A stretch of DNA of 64,000 nt from RGIG6165 sp045538835 (lineage in GTDB: Bacteria > Bacillota > Clostridia > Oscillospirales > Feifaniaceae). Positions 32,227 through 40,141 of the stretch are shown piece by piece. The notes under the pieces are model-generated. The model was not told the origin of the DNA, ran no database searches, and worked only from the letters and a program-made list of their open reading frames with translations. The stretch is from NCBI GenBank assembly GCA_045538835.1, contig JAZQEF010000022.1, positions 1-64,000 of the forward strand, written 5' to 3'. Each line of letters begins with the position of its first letter. The first letter of the stretch is position 1. The position numbers and the translations under genes are program-made.

Positions 32227-33543
32227 TTATGATATTTTTACAACACGCAGGGTGTGTATTCCGTAGTACTCAAAGAGTTTTACGGCATCCTTGTCAATCC
32301 TCTCCCCGCATACGACTATAGGAATTGCGGGCGGACAGGAAACCGCCGCATCCGCAAGCACCCTGCCGATACAAAGAGAAACCGGAATTTCCTCCGATTG
32401 CGAAAAGAGCGCCTTTCTTATTGAAAGGACTTTTTCACACTTGTGCAACTGAGGTGCCGTTACAGTTATTTCTTGTCTTTTTGGTATACTGCAAAGCACT
32501 TTTTCAAGGTGCAAAAGTGCATCTTCTCCGATTTCGGGGGTGAGCATCATCACCGTATAGTCGGGATCGGAAAACTCACAGATAATACCCTGCTTTGCAA
32601 GATATTTTGCAAGTTCCTCCCCCGTATATCCGTAGGATTTGGGGGCAAGTGTTATTTTCAGCACCTCACCACCCACTAAGGTGTAGCCCATTTTTACAAG
32701 CATTTCTTTCAAAGACAAAACCGGCTTTGTAAAACTAACAAGTTTTCTGCCGTACTCTTCAAGATACTTATTTGCCGCATCAAGTGACTGCAAAATAAGG
32801 TATGACGGACTTGTCGAAGCAAAAAGCGAGAGTGCATTTTCCGCCTGCTCACAGAACATTTTATCTGTATTCTTTGATATATGTAAATACGCGCCGCCCG
32901 TCAGAACGGGAAGTGTCTTGTGCGCCGAATCACAGCACATATCCGCTCCGAGCGCAATCGGATGGGCAGATTTGTCCAAAAAATTCAGATATGCCCCGTG
33001 AGCATTGTCCACAAGAAGCAAAACGCCGTATTTATGACAGACCTTTGCTATTTCCTCTATCGGAGATATATTTCCCAGATAGTCGGGGCTTGTTACGTAT
33101 ACTGCAATCGGTTTGTTTTCAGCAAGATAATTCTCCAAAAAATCTGCCGTGATTTTGCAGGTTAGTATACCCTCATTTTCGTCGCAGAGCCAGTCAACCT
33201 CAAAATCGCACAGCGCCGCCGCAGATATAAATGCCTTGTGAGCATTTCGCCCTGCCGCAATGAGCGGCCTTTTGCCCCACAGTTTTGCCAGATAAAGCAT
33301 GGCGCGTATGCAGAGGGATGAACCCTCTGTCGAATAAAGCGTTTTTGCCGTGCCGAAAAGTGATGCGGCATTATCCTCACTCTGTTTTATAATGCCTTTT
33401 GCATTGTATAAAACATCTGCACCATCTATCTCGGTGATGTCAAATTTTTCAACCTCACCAATACCCTTGTGTCCGGGCATATGAAGGCGCAAAGTACCCT
33501 TTTTTTCGTATTCCTTTACAAAATCACAGATAGGTGTATTCAT
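32227..33543 (-). CDS. PLP-dependent Orn/Lys/Arg decarboxylase-like enzyme
   Basis: The 438-residue protein has the group III decarboxylase start (MNTPICDFVKEYEKKGTLRL, then HMPGHKGIG), the LYSTEGSSLCIRAMLYLA segment, VDNAHGAYLNFLDKSAHPIA and the PLP-Lys in CDSAHKTLPVLTGGAYLH. It is shorter than SpeA/CadA, as usual for the clostridial YaaO-type enzymes. The amino-acid substrate cannot be read from sequence. It overlaps the SCIFF maturase stop by 1 base, so it is probably read from the same transcript. Confidence 0.8.
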   Translation of the reverse strand: MNTPICDFVKEYEKKGTLRLHMPGHKGIGEVEKFDITEIDGADVLYNAKGIIKQSEDNAASLFGTAKTLYSTEGSSLCIRAMLYLAKLWGKRPLIAAGRNAHKAFISAAALCDFEVDWLCDENEGILTCKITADFLENYLAENKPIAVYVTSPDYLGNISPIEEIAKVCHKYGVLLLVDNAHGAYLNFLDKSAHPIALGADMCCDSAHKTLPVLTGGAYLHISKNTDKMFCEQAENALSLFASTSPSYLILQSLDAANKYLEEYGRKLVSFTKPVLSLKEMLVKMGYTLVGGEVLKITLAPKSYGYTGEELAKYLAKQGIICEFSDPDYTVMMLTPEIGEDALLHLEKVLCSIPKRQEITVTAPQLHKCEKVLSIRKALFSQSEEIPVSLCIGRVLADAAVSCPPAIPIVVCGERIDKDAVKLFEYYGIHTLRVVKIS

Positions 33544-34916
33544 TATTCTCCACCAAGTGTCTTTGCCGCTTCAAGCATAATGGCACATTCCATACGCTTG
33601 CGGAAAAGTTCACAACCGTGTTTATATACGCCCTTGACGGAGCCTGTCGAATGATATGCATTTGCCGCACAGCCGCCCGAGCAGTACAGCCTTGCCCAGC
33701 AATCCTTACACTCGGGGCGCGAATATACGTTGCAGGAGGCAAATTCGTCCTGAATATCTGTGTTTGTCACGCCCTTCCACACATCGCCGAGTTTGAACTT
33801 TTCCTCACCCACAAACTGATGGCAGGGATAGAGATCACCCCACGGTGTGACAGCCATATACTCAGTGCCCGAGCCGCATCCCGAAATACGCTTATATATG
33901 CACGGGCCACCCTTTAAATCGACCATATAATGATAGAAAGTAAAGGGATTCCCCTCACGGTGCTTTTTAAGCATAAGTTCTGCAAGTTTTTCATACTGCT
34001 CGAAAACTATCGGCATATCCTCGTCCGTCAGTGCTGACGGGTCACCCGGAGGACAGACAGCAGGCTCCATACTTAGTTCGGTAAACCCGAGTCTGAGCAT
34101 TTCTTCAATATCCTTCAAGAAGTCGGGATTTGCGTGTGTGAATGTGCCGCGCATATAGTAATTCTTATTTTGGCGTGCCTTGACAAATTTCTGGAATTTG
34201 GGCACTATTTTTTCCCAGCTTCCGTTGCCTGCATAGTCCACACGAAAACGGTCATGCACTTCTTTACGACCGTCAAGACTGAGCACGACATTGCTCATCT
34301 CACGGTTTGAAAATTCTATAACATCGTCATCAACAAGCACGCCGTTTGTTGTGAGTGTAAAACGGAAATTCTTATTTGCGTCTTTTTCTATTGTACGCGC
34401 ATATGCGACAAGTTGTTTGACAACATCGAAATTCATAAGCGGCTCGCCGCCGAAAAAGTCGACCTCAAGATTCCTGCGGCTGCCAGAGTTTTCAACCAAA
34501 AAGTCAAGAGCCCTCTTGCCCACTTCAAAGGACATCACCGCACGGTCGCCGTGGTACTTGCCCTGACTTGCAAAACAGTATGAGCAGTTCAGATTGCAGG
34601 TGTGAGCAACGTGCAGGCAGAGCGCCTTAACTATACCTGCGCTTCTCTCTTTAAGATCGCCCGCCATAGGGGCAAAAGTGTCTTTTGCAAAGAGTTTGCC
34701 CGCCTCTTTAAGCTCTTCAATCTGCTCAAAACATTCTGCAATGTCAGATGCGGTAACATCATCATATTTTTCCAATATGCCGGCAGTTATTTCTTCCCTG
34801 CCCTGACTTTCGTATTTTTCAATTATGTCGTATGCAACTTCATCAACGATATGGACTGAACCCGAATATATGTCCAGCACGATATTCATACCGCCGAGTT
34901 TGTAACAGTGTATCAT
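33543..34916 (-). CDS. scfB: Radical-SAM SCIFF peptide maturase
   Basis: The 457-residue protein makes thioether bonds in the SCIFF peptide. The radical-SAM cluster motif is CNLNCSYCFASQGKYHGDR; an N-terminal peptide-binding (RRE-like) domain occupies residues 1-90; the SPASM region carries ECKDCWARLYCSGGCAANAY for two further clusters. Start ATG 34916 follows GGGGAG; the longer open frame would run through the terminator hairpin. It is encoded directly after the SCIFF precursor, separated by a hairpin. Confidence 0.92.
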   Translation of the reverse strand: MIHCYKLGGMNIVLDIYSGSVHIVDEVAYDIIEKYESQGREEITAGILEKYDDVTASDIAECFEQIEELKEAGKLFAKDTFAPMAGDLKERSAGIVKALCLHVAHTCNLNCSYCFASQGKYHGDRAVMSFEVGKRALDFLVENSGSRRNLEVDFFGGEPLMNFDVVKQLVAYARTIEKDANKNFRFTLTTNGVLVDDDVIEFSNREMSNVVLSLDGRKEVHDRFRVDYAGNGSWEKIVPKFQKFVKARQNKNYYMRGTFTHANPDFLKDIEEMLRLGFTELSMEPAVCPPGDPSALTDEDMPIVFEQYEKLAELMLKKHREGNPFTFYHYMVDLKGGPCIYKRISGCGSGTEYMAVTPWGDLYPCHQFVGEEKFKLGDVWKGVTNTDIQDEFASCNVYSRPECKDCWARLYCSGGCAANAYHSTGSVKGVYKHGCELFRKRMECAIMLEAAKTLGGE

Positions 34917-34933
34917 TTTACTCCCCATTCTAC

Positions 34934-34960
34934 AAAAAATGCCGCTCACCGAGCGGCATT
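34934..34960 (-). terminator. Hairpin between SCIFF precursor and maturase
   Basis: On the minus strand AATGCCGCTC pairs with GAGCGGCATT across GGT and is followed by TTTT. Partial termination here would give more precursor than maturase message. Confidence 0.75.
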
Positions 34961-34972
34961 CTTGCACTTAAA

Positions 34973-35122
34973 TTACTTGCTTTCTGTGTTTTCGCACTGC
35001 TGATTAACTACGCCGCAACTTGTTTTGCAAGCAGACTGACAAGAAGTCTGACATTCGCCGCAGCCGCCGTTCTTAGCGCTTTCGCAGAGATTCTTAGTAT
35101 CCAAAGTCATAATATGTTTCAT
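34973..35122 (-). CDS. scfA: SCIFF ranthipeptide precursor
   Basis: The 49-residue peptide starts MKHIMTLDTKNLCESAKNGG and has the conserved core CGECQTSCQSACKTSCG followed by a last Cys at position 43. Canonical members have six Cys in about 45 residues; this one has seven (13, 21, 24, 28, 32, 36, 43). GGAGG lies 8 bases upstream of ATG 35122. The Cys residues are cross-linked by ScfB. The biological role of SCIFF peptides in Clostridia is still unclear. Confidence 0.92.
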   Translation of the reverse strand: MKHIMTLDTKNLCESAKNGGCGECQTSCQSACKTSCGVVNQQCENTESK

Positions 35123-35249
35123 ACCGTTGGCCTCCAAAATAATTGTTTTGTTAATTGTATCACGGATAAATCTATAAGTCAATAATATAAAAAAATGTTG
35201 TTAATTGTCATTAACTTGTGCTATTCTATATAAAACGGAGGAATATATT

Positions 35250-36512
35250 ATGAGAGACGAGACAAAATGCCTGCATTCAGGCTACAAACCTAAAAATACA
35301 GAACCGAGAGTTGTGCCGATAGTTCAGAGCACTACTTACGTTTACGATTCGACTGCCGACGTTGCTGCGGTATTTGATGAGCCGACAAAGAGCCTCATCT
35401 ATTCAAGATTTGCCAACCCCACGGTCATGGCTATAGAAAATAAGATTGCTGAACTTGAGGGCGGTGTTGGTGCAATGTGCACCTCATCAGGTCAGGCAGC
35501 GACACTTATGTCGATACTCAACATCTGTAAAGCAGGCGACAGCATAGTGGCTTCATCACAGATATACGGCGGTTCTATAAACCTGCTTGCATATACATTC
35601 AAAAAACTGAATATCGAGTGTATTTTCGTTGACCCCGATGCAAGCGAAGAAGAACTCGATAAAGCAATAAAGCCGAACACAAAGGCAGTTTTCGGCGAAA
35701 CGATAGCAAACCCCGCACTTTCGGTGCTCGACATTGAAAAGTTTGCAAGAGTTGCACACAGGCACAACATTCCCCTTATCGTTGACAACACTTTTGCAAC
35801 ACCCGTGCTCTGCAAACCTTTTGACTTCGGTGCAGACATTGTTATCCATTCAACTTCAAAATATATGGACGGTCATGCTGTACAGGTCGGTGGTGTTATC
35901 GTTGACAGCGGTAATTTTGACTGGACGAACGGCAACTTCTCCGAATTTACAGAGCCTGATGAGTCATATCACGGAATTAAATATGTTGAAACTTACGGTA
36001 AAGCGGCATACATAATCAAGGCGCGTATGCAGCTTATGCGTGACTTTGGCTGCTACCCTGCGGCGCACTCCGCATTCCTGCTCAATATGGGGCTTGAGAC
36101 ACTTGCGGTACGAATGAAGCAGTACTGTGAGAACGCGCTCACCGTTGCAAAGTTCTTTAAAGAGAGCGACAAGATAGAATCCGTGACATATCCCGGTCTC
36201 CCCGGTGATAAGTATTATGACCTTGCACAGAAATACTTAAAGGGCGCAAGCGGCGTTATTTCAATCGTTATCAAGGGCGGCAAGGAAAAGGCTATCAAGT
36301 TTATGGACAGTCTTAAACTTGCTTCAAATGAAGTTCATGTTGCGGATATCCGCACCTGTGTCCTCCACCCCGCAGGCGAAACTCACCGTCAGCTTACCGA
36401 AGAGCAGCTTAAAGCAGCAGGCATCAACCCCGGTCTGGTAAGATTCTCTGTAGGTTTAGAGAATGTTGAAGATATTTTAGATGACGTAAAACAGGCACTT
36501 GCACAGATATAA
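35250..36512 (+). CDS. metY: O-acetylhomoserine sulfhydrylase-type PLP enzyme
   Basis: The 420-residue protein belongs to the Cys/Met metabolism PLP family. The start MRDETKCLHSGYKPKNTEPR, VPIVQSTTYVYDS, the YSRFANPTVMAIENKIAELE block and the PLP-Lys in HSTSKYMDGHAVQVGG point to O-acetylhomoserine aminocarboxypropyltransferase, although a methionine gamma-lyase would look similar. GGAGG precedes ATG 35250. It is a single-gene unit with its own terminator and lies divergent from the SCIFF precursor. Confidence 0.8.
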   Translation: MRDETKCLHSGYKPKNTEPRVVPIVQSTTYVYDSTADVAAVFDEPTKSLIYSRFANPTVMAIENKIAELEGGVGAMCTSSGQAATLMSILNICKAGDSIVASSQIYGGSINLLAYTFKKLNIECIFVDPDASEEELDKAIKPNTKAVFGETIANPALSVLDIEKFARVAHRHNIPLIVDNTFATPVLCKPFDFGADIVIHSTSKYMDGHAVQVGGVIVDSGNFDWTNGNFSEFTEPDESYHGIKYVETYGKAAYIIKARMQLMRDFGCYPAAHSAFLLNMGLETLAVRMKQYCENALTVAKFFKESDKIESVTYPGLPGDKYYDLAQKYLKGASGVISIVIKGGKEKAIKFMDSLKLASNEVHVADIRTCVLHPAGETHRQLTEEQLKAAGINPGLVRFSVGLENVEDILDDVKQALAQI

Positions 36513-36520
36513 AAGCATAT

Positions 36521-36557
36521 AAAAACACCCGAAGGAATCCTTCGGGTGTTATTTTTT
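36521..36557. terminator. Bidirectional terminator
   Basis: AACACCCGAAGGA and TCCTTCGGGTGTT form a 13-bp stem between metY and the convergent permease gene. Confidence 0.88.
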
Positions 36558-36560
36558 TGT

Positions 36561-37952
36561 TTAGCCTTTTGACTTTGAAAGCATAAGGTTTGTAAGAATA
36601 CCAAGTATAAGTGCACAAGCAATAGATGTAAGTGTTACAGCACCGAATGAAACTGTAAGACCGCCGATACCCGTAATAAGAATTACAGATACAACAAAGA
36701 GATTCTTGTTTTCTCCGAGGTCAACTTTCTGTACCATCTTGAGACCTGATACTGCAATGAATCCGTAAAGTGCAACGCAAACACCGCCCATAATACATGA
36801 GGGAATCGAGTTGACAAAGGCAACAAAAGGATTGAAGAATGCGATAAGAATCGCACCGATTGCTGCAAAAAGAATTGTGATAACAGATGCATTCTTTGTG
36901 ATAGCAACACATGCAACAGATTCACCGTACGTTGTGTTAGGACAACCGCCGAAGAATGCGCCTACCATTGAACCAACGCCGTCACCGAGAAGTGTTCTGT
37001 GGAGACCGGGCTCTTCAAGAAGATCCTGTCCAATGATTGAAGAAAGATTCTTGTGGTCTGCAATATGTTCAGCAAATACAACAAATGCAACAGGAACATA
37101 AGCAACCAATACAGTAACAATATATTCTGTAGTAATATTTTTAAGTTGACCGAGCGCTGTAACAAAAGTGAAATCAGGAACTGAGAAGAATGTACCAAGT
37201 GCAACCTTACCTTCAACAAGAAGATTCTTGAAGTGGTCAAGATTGATCAACATCATTGAGGGAACACCCTTAAGTGTACCTATAACCGTAAGAACAAGTG
37301 CAAATGCGTAACCGCCAAGAATGCCTATTATAAAAGGAATGAGGCGAGCGGCCTTCTTGCCGTATGAAGAAGCAAGCATTGTGATAGCAAGTGTTACGAG
37401 GCCTACAAGAAGTGCAAGATAGGGACTTGCTGTCTCAACGCCTGCCTTTGTAAGATCGCCTACAGCATTTCCTGCAAGTGAAAGACCGATGATTGTAACC
37501 GTGGGTCCTATAACCGCTGCGGGCATAAGATATGAAATCCACTTAACACCTGCAAATTTTACAACCGTAGCAATAATAACGTAAACAAGACCTGCAGCAA
37601 TTGCACCGATAACAAGGCCGAGATAACCTACTGAAACCGATATTGCACCTGCGAAAGCAGCTGCCATAGAACCGAGGAATGCAAATGACGAACCAAGAAA
37701 TACAGGGCTTTTTCCTTTTGTGAAGAGAAGATACACGAGTGTACCTACACCTGCACCAAGAAGTGCTGCTGCGGGAGACATACCTATTGCATTTTCGCCC
37801 CATTTTTCAACTAAAGCTTCATTTCCGTTGGTGATAACCGGAACGACGAGTGTAGCAGCCATAATTGCAAGCAACTGCTGGATTGCAAATACGACTGCTT
37901 TGCCAAAGCCTATTTCTTTAAGCTTGGCGTCAACTTTGTAGACGAGATTCAT
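36561..37952 (-). CDS. Uracil/xanthine permease of the NCS2 family
   Basis: The 463-residue protein has 14 predicted helices in the NCS2 order: FAIQQLLAIMAATLVVPVIT at the start, SFAFLGSMAAAFAGAI, the substrate-site segment FVVFAEHIADHKNLSSIIGQ, and GDGVGSMVGAFFGGCPNTTY with the conserved NTTYGE motif typical of uracil-type members. It imports a nucleobase with protons. The divergent xpt and nucleoside transporter suggest a purine or pyrimidine salvage context. A long leader with competing hairpins precedes it. Confidence 0.88.
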   Translation of the reverse strand: MNLVYKVDAKLKEIGFGKAVVFAIQQLLAIMAATLVVPVITNGNEALVEKWGENAIGMSPAAALLGAGVGTLVYLLFTKGKSPVFLGSSFAFLGSMAAAFAGAISVSVGYLGLVIGAIAAGLVYVIIATVVKFAGVKWISYLMPAAVIGPTVTIIGLSLAGNAVGDLTKAGVETASPYLALLVGLVTLAITMLASSYGKKAARLIPFIIGILGGYAFALVLTVIGTLKGVPSMMLINLDHFKNLLVEGKVALGTFFSVPDFTFVTALGQLKNITTEYIVTVLVAYVPVAFVVFAEHIADHKNLSSIIGQDLLEEPGLHRTLLGDGVGSMVGAFFGGCPNTTYGESVACVAITKNASVITILFAAIGAILIAFFNPFVAFVNSIPSCIMGGVCVALYGFIAVSGLKMVQKVDLGENKNLFVVSVILITGIGGLTVSFGAVTLTSIACALILGILTNLMLSKSKG

Positions 37953-37988
37953 GTTTGTTTACCTCTTTCCTTTTATATGTAGTTTTGC

Positions 37989-38084
37989 GATAAAAATAGC
38001 AACCTTACCTATGACGGCAAGATTGCTTGGAAATACATATATTGCAATCTAAAGTCACACGGTAACGAGGCTGTAGATTTACCT
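37989..38084 (-). promoter_or_regulatory. Attenuator leader of the permease gene
   Basis: Minus-strand 5' to 3': a hairpin GGTAA/TTACC (38083-38079 with 38065-38061), then GATTGC (38049-38044) that can pair with GCAATC (38026-38021), which is also the first part of an 11-bp terminator stem (38026-38016 with 38009-37999) followed by TATTTTT. The alternatives exclude each other, as in riboswitch or protein-controlled attenuators. No known aptamer (purine, preQ1) or PyrR loop was recognised. Confidence 0.6.
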
Positions 38085-38089
38085 TTTAG

Positions 38090-38118
38090 ATTATACCTTT
38101 AATTCGACAATTTGTAAA
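38090..38118 (-). promoter_or_regulatory. Promoter of the permease gene
   Basis: On the minus strand TTTACA is followed after 17 bases by TATAAT (38095-38090). The start of transcription would be near 38084, at the base of the first leader hairpin. Confidence 0.7.
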
Positions 38119-38176
38119 GATATTTTTACATAATAAAATTTAATACAAACTTTGACGTATTTAGTAAACTTCCAGA

Positions 38177-38205
38177 TTGAAATTTTGTAATATCTGGTAT
38201 ATAAT
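38177..38205 (+). promoter_or_regulatory. Promoter of xpt with an inverted repeat
   Basis: TTGAAA (38177-38182) and TATAAT (38200-38205) are 17 bases apart. CCAGAT (38172-38177) and ATCTGG (38192-38197) form an inverted repeat around the -35 region, which could be an operator. Confidence 0.65.
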
Positions 38206-38234
38206 ATGTACATTACGTTGAGAGAGGGTTATTT

Positions 38235-38807
38235 ATGAAACTGCTTGAAGACAGAATTCTTACAGACGGCAGAGTACTTGAAGGAAATGTCCTTAAAGTC
38301 GATAACTTTCTCAACCACTGTATTGACGTGGCTTTTATTTGTGAGCTCGGCCGTGAATTTCACAGGCTTTATAAAGATTGCGGTGTCACCAAAATACTTA
38401 CCATCGAAGCATCGGGTATAGGTATAGCATGTCTGACAGCGCAATTTTTTGATGTTCCCGTAGTTTTCGCAAAAAAGTCTAAAACAACAAATATTTCCGG
38501 CGATATGTATACAGCGAAAGTTGAATCGTACACTCACAAGACTACCTATGATATAGTAGTTGTCAAGGATTATATTTCACCCGATGACAAAGTCCTTATC
38601 ATTGATGACTTTCTGGCAAGGGGCAGTGCGCTTGCGGCGCTTGCATCGCTTATAAGAGATGCGGGTGCAGAAATTGTGGGTGCAGGCATCGTAATAGAAA
38701 AAGCCTATCAGGACGGCGGTAAGATAATCCGTGATATGGGTATCCGTGTCGAATCGCTTGCAAGAATAGAATCAATGGATGAAAACGGCGTTCATTTTGT
38801 ATTATAG
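38235..38807 (+). CDS. xpt: Xanthine phosphoribosyltransferase
   Basis: The 190-residue protein converts xanthine to XMP with PRPP. The pattern is typical of Xpt: MKLLEDRILTDGRVLEGNVL, ILTIEASGIGIACLTAQFFD, and the PRPP-binding loop VLIIDDFLARGSALAAL. GAGAGAGG precedes the ATG. No purine riboswitch lies upstream, unlike the B. subtilis xpt-pbuX operon. It runs without a terminator into the nucleoside ABC transporter genes. Confidence 0.92.
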   Translation: MKLLEDRILTDGRVLEGNVLKVDNFLNHCIDVAFICELGREFHRLYKDCGVTKILTIEASGIGIACLTAQFFDVPVVFAKKSKTTNISGDMYTAKVESYTHKTTYDIVVVKDYISPDDKVLIIDDFLARGSALAALASLIRDAGAEIVGAGIVIEKAYQDGGKIIRDMGIRVESLARIESMDENGVHFVL

Positions 38808-38855
38808 CACTTAATGTGTAATAATAAATAAGAAAACATTTGGGAGGAAAAATTT

Positions 38856-40079
38856 ATGGCAAAGAAAATTCTCGCAGTTGTACTTGCAGTAATGCTGGTA
38901 CTCACATCATTTGCCGCTTGCGGCAACAAAACAAATGCCGATGCTGAAAGCACACTTAAAATAGGTGTTATTCTCATCGGTGACGAAAACGAAGGCTACA
39001 CATATGCTCACATCGCAGGCATACAGGAAGCTGCCAAGACTCTCGGTATCGCTGATTCCAACATTCTCTGGAAGTACACGGTTCCCGAAGATCAGACTTG
39101 TCATGACGCTGCTGTTGACCTCGTTGAAAACGGTTGTGAACTCATCTTCTCAAACAGTTACGGTCATCAGGACTTTATGAAGGCTGCTGCTATGGAATAT
39201 CCGAATGTCACATTTGTTGCAATGACAGGTGATACAGCGAAGGCAAGCGGTCTCGCAAACTTCTGCAATGCTTTCACAGGCGTATATGAATCAAGATACG
39301 TTTCAGGCGTTGTTGCAGGTATGAAGATCGCTGAACTTGTCGCTGACGGCAAACTTACAGATGCTAACTATGAAGACGGCAAAGTTAAGGTCGGTTACGT
39401 AGGCGCACACCCTTACGCTGAAGTTGTTTCAGGCTACACAGCATTCTATCTCGGTATCAAGTCTGTATACCCCGATGTTACAATGAAGGTCACTTACACA
39501 GGTTCATGGTTTGACATCGTTAAAGAAGGCGAAGCAGCAAATGCTTTCCTTGCTGACGGTTGCGTTATCATCGGTCAGCATGCTGACTCAACAGGCGCTC
39601 CCGCTGCAGTTGAGGCTGCTGCAAAGAACGGCACTGTTGCTTTCTCAGTAGGCTACAACGTAGATATGCTTGCAGTTGCTCCTACAGTTGCTCTCACATC
39701 AGCAACAAATAACTGGAGTGTTTACTACACAGAAGCAATCAAGTCATTCATGGACGGTAACGGCGTTCCCACAAACTGGTCCAAGGGCTACAGCGAAGAC
39801 GCAGTAGGCATCACAGATCTCGGTCCTGCTTGTGCAGAAGGTACGGCTGAAAAGGTTGCTGAAGTTGAATCCGCTCTCAAGGACGGTACTCTCCACGTAT
39901 TTGACACATCAACATTCACAGTAGACGGTGCAGAAGTTACATCGGCATTTGCAACAGATACTGACGGTGACTTCGTTCAGGATGCAGACGAAGCTGTATT
40001 CGACGGTTACTACCACGAATCATACTTCCAGAGTGCTCCCTCATTCCAACTCAGAATCGACGGCATCGTTGAAGAATAA
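38856..40079 (+). CDS. BMP-family nucleoside-binding lipoprotein
   Basis: The 407-residue protein has a lipoprotein signal (MAKKILAVVLAVMLVLTSFA, lipobox FAAC). The mature domain follows the BmpA/PnrA order: KIGVILIGDENEGYTYAHIA, ELIFSNSYGHQDFMKAAAME, YESRYVSGVVAGMKIAEL and FLADGCVIIGQHADSTGAPA. It binds a nucleoside for the following ABC importer. GGGAGG precedes the ATG. A terminator-like hairpin separates it from the ATPase, which would make the binding protein more abundant. Confidence 0.88.
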   Translation: MAKKILAVVLAVMLVLTSFAACGNKTNADAESTLKIGVILIGDENEGYTYAHIAGIQEAAKTLGIADSNILWKYTVPEDQTCHDAAVDLVENGCELIFSNSYGHQDFMKAAAMEYPNVTFVAMTGDTAKASGLANFCNAFTGVYESRYVSGVVAGMKIAELVADGKLTDANYEDGKVKVGYVGAHPYAEVVSGYTAFYLGIKSVYPDVTMKVTYTGSWFDIVKEGEAANAFLADGCVIIGQHADSTGAPAAVEAAAKNGTVAFSVGYNVDMLAVAPTVALTSATNNWSVYYTEAIKSFMDGNGVPTNWSKGYSEDAVGITDLGPACAEGTAEKVAEVESALKDGTLHVFDTSTFTVDGAEVTSAFATDTDGDFVQDADEAVFDGYYHESYFQSAPSFQLRIDGIVEE

Positions 40080-40095
40080 TCTGTATTAACGAAAC

Positions 40096-40130
40096 AGAGG
40101 GAAGTCGGTATCGGCTTCCCTCTTTAATTT
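40096..40130 (+). terminator. Partial terminator after the binding-protein gene
   Basis: AGAGGGAAG and CTTCCCTCT form a stem followed by TTAATTT. It probably reduces readthrough into the ATPase and permease genes. Confidence 0.7.
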
Positions 40131-40141
40131 AATAAAGTGAG

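Noticed and set aside
34917..34967. Longer N-terminus for the SCIFF maturase
   Set aside because: It would translate through the terminator hairpin and lacks a ribosome site.
36811..37101. Plus-strand open frame opposite the permease gene
   Set aside because: Shadow frame with biased composition and no start signals.
37981..38100. Purine riboswitch upstream of the permease
   Set aside because: The conserved P2/P3 loops and the TTTCTACC and GACTA core elements are missing; the leader is too short before the terminator.
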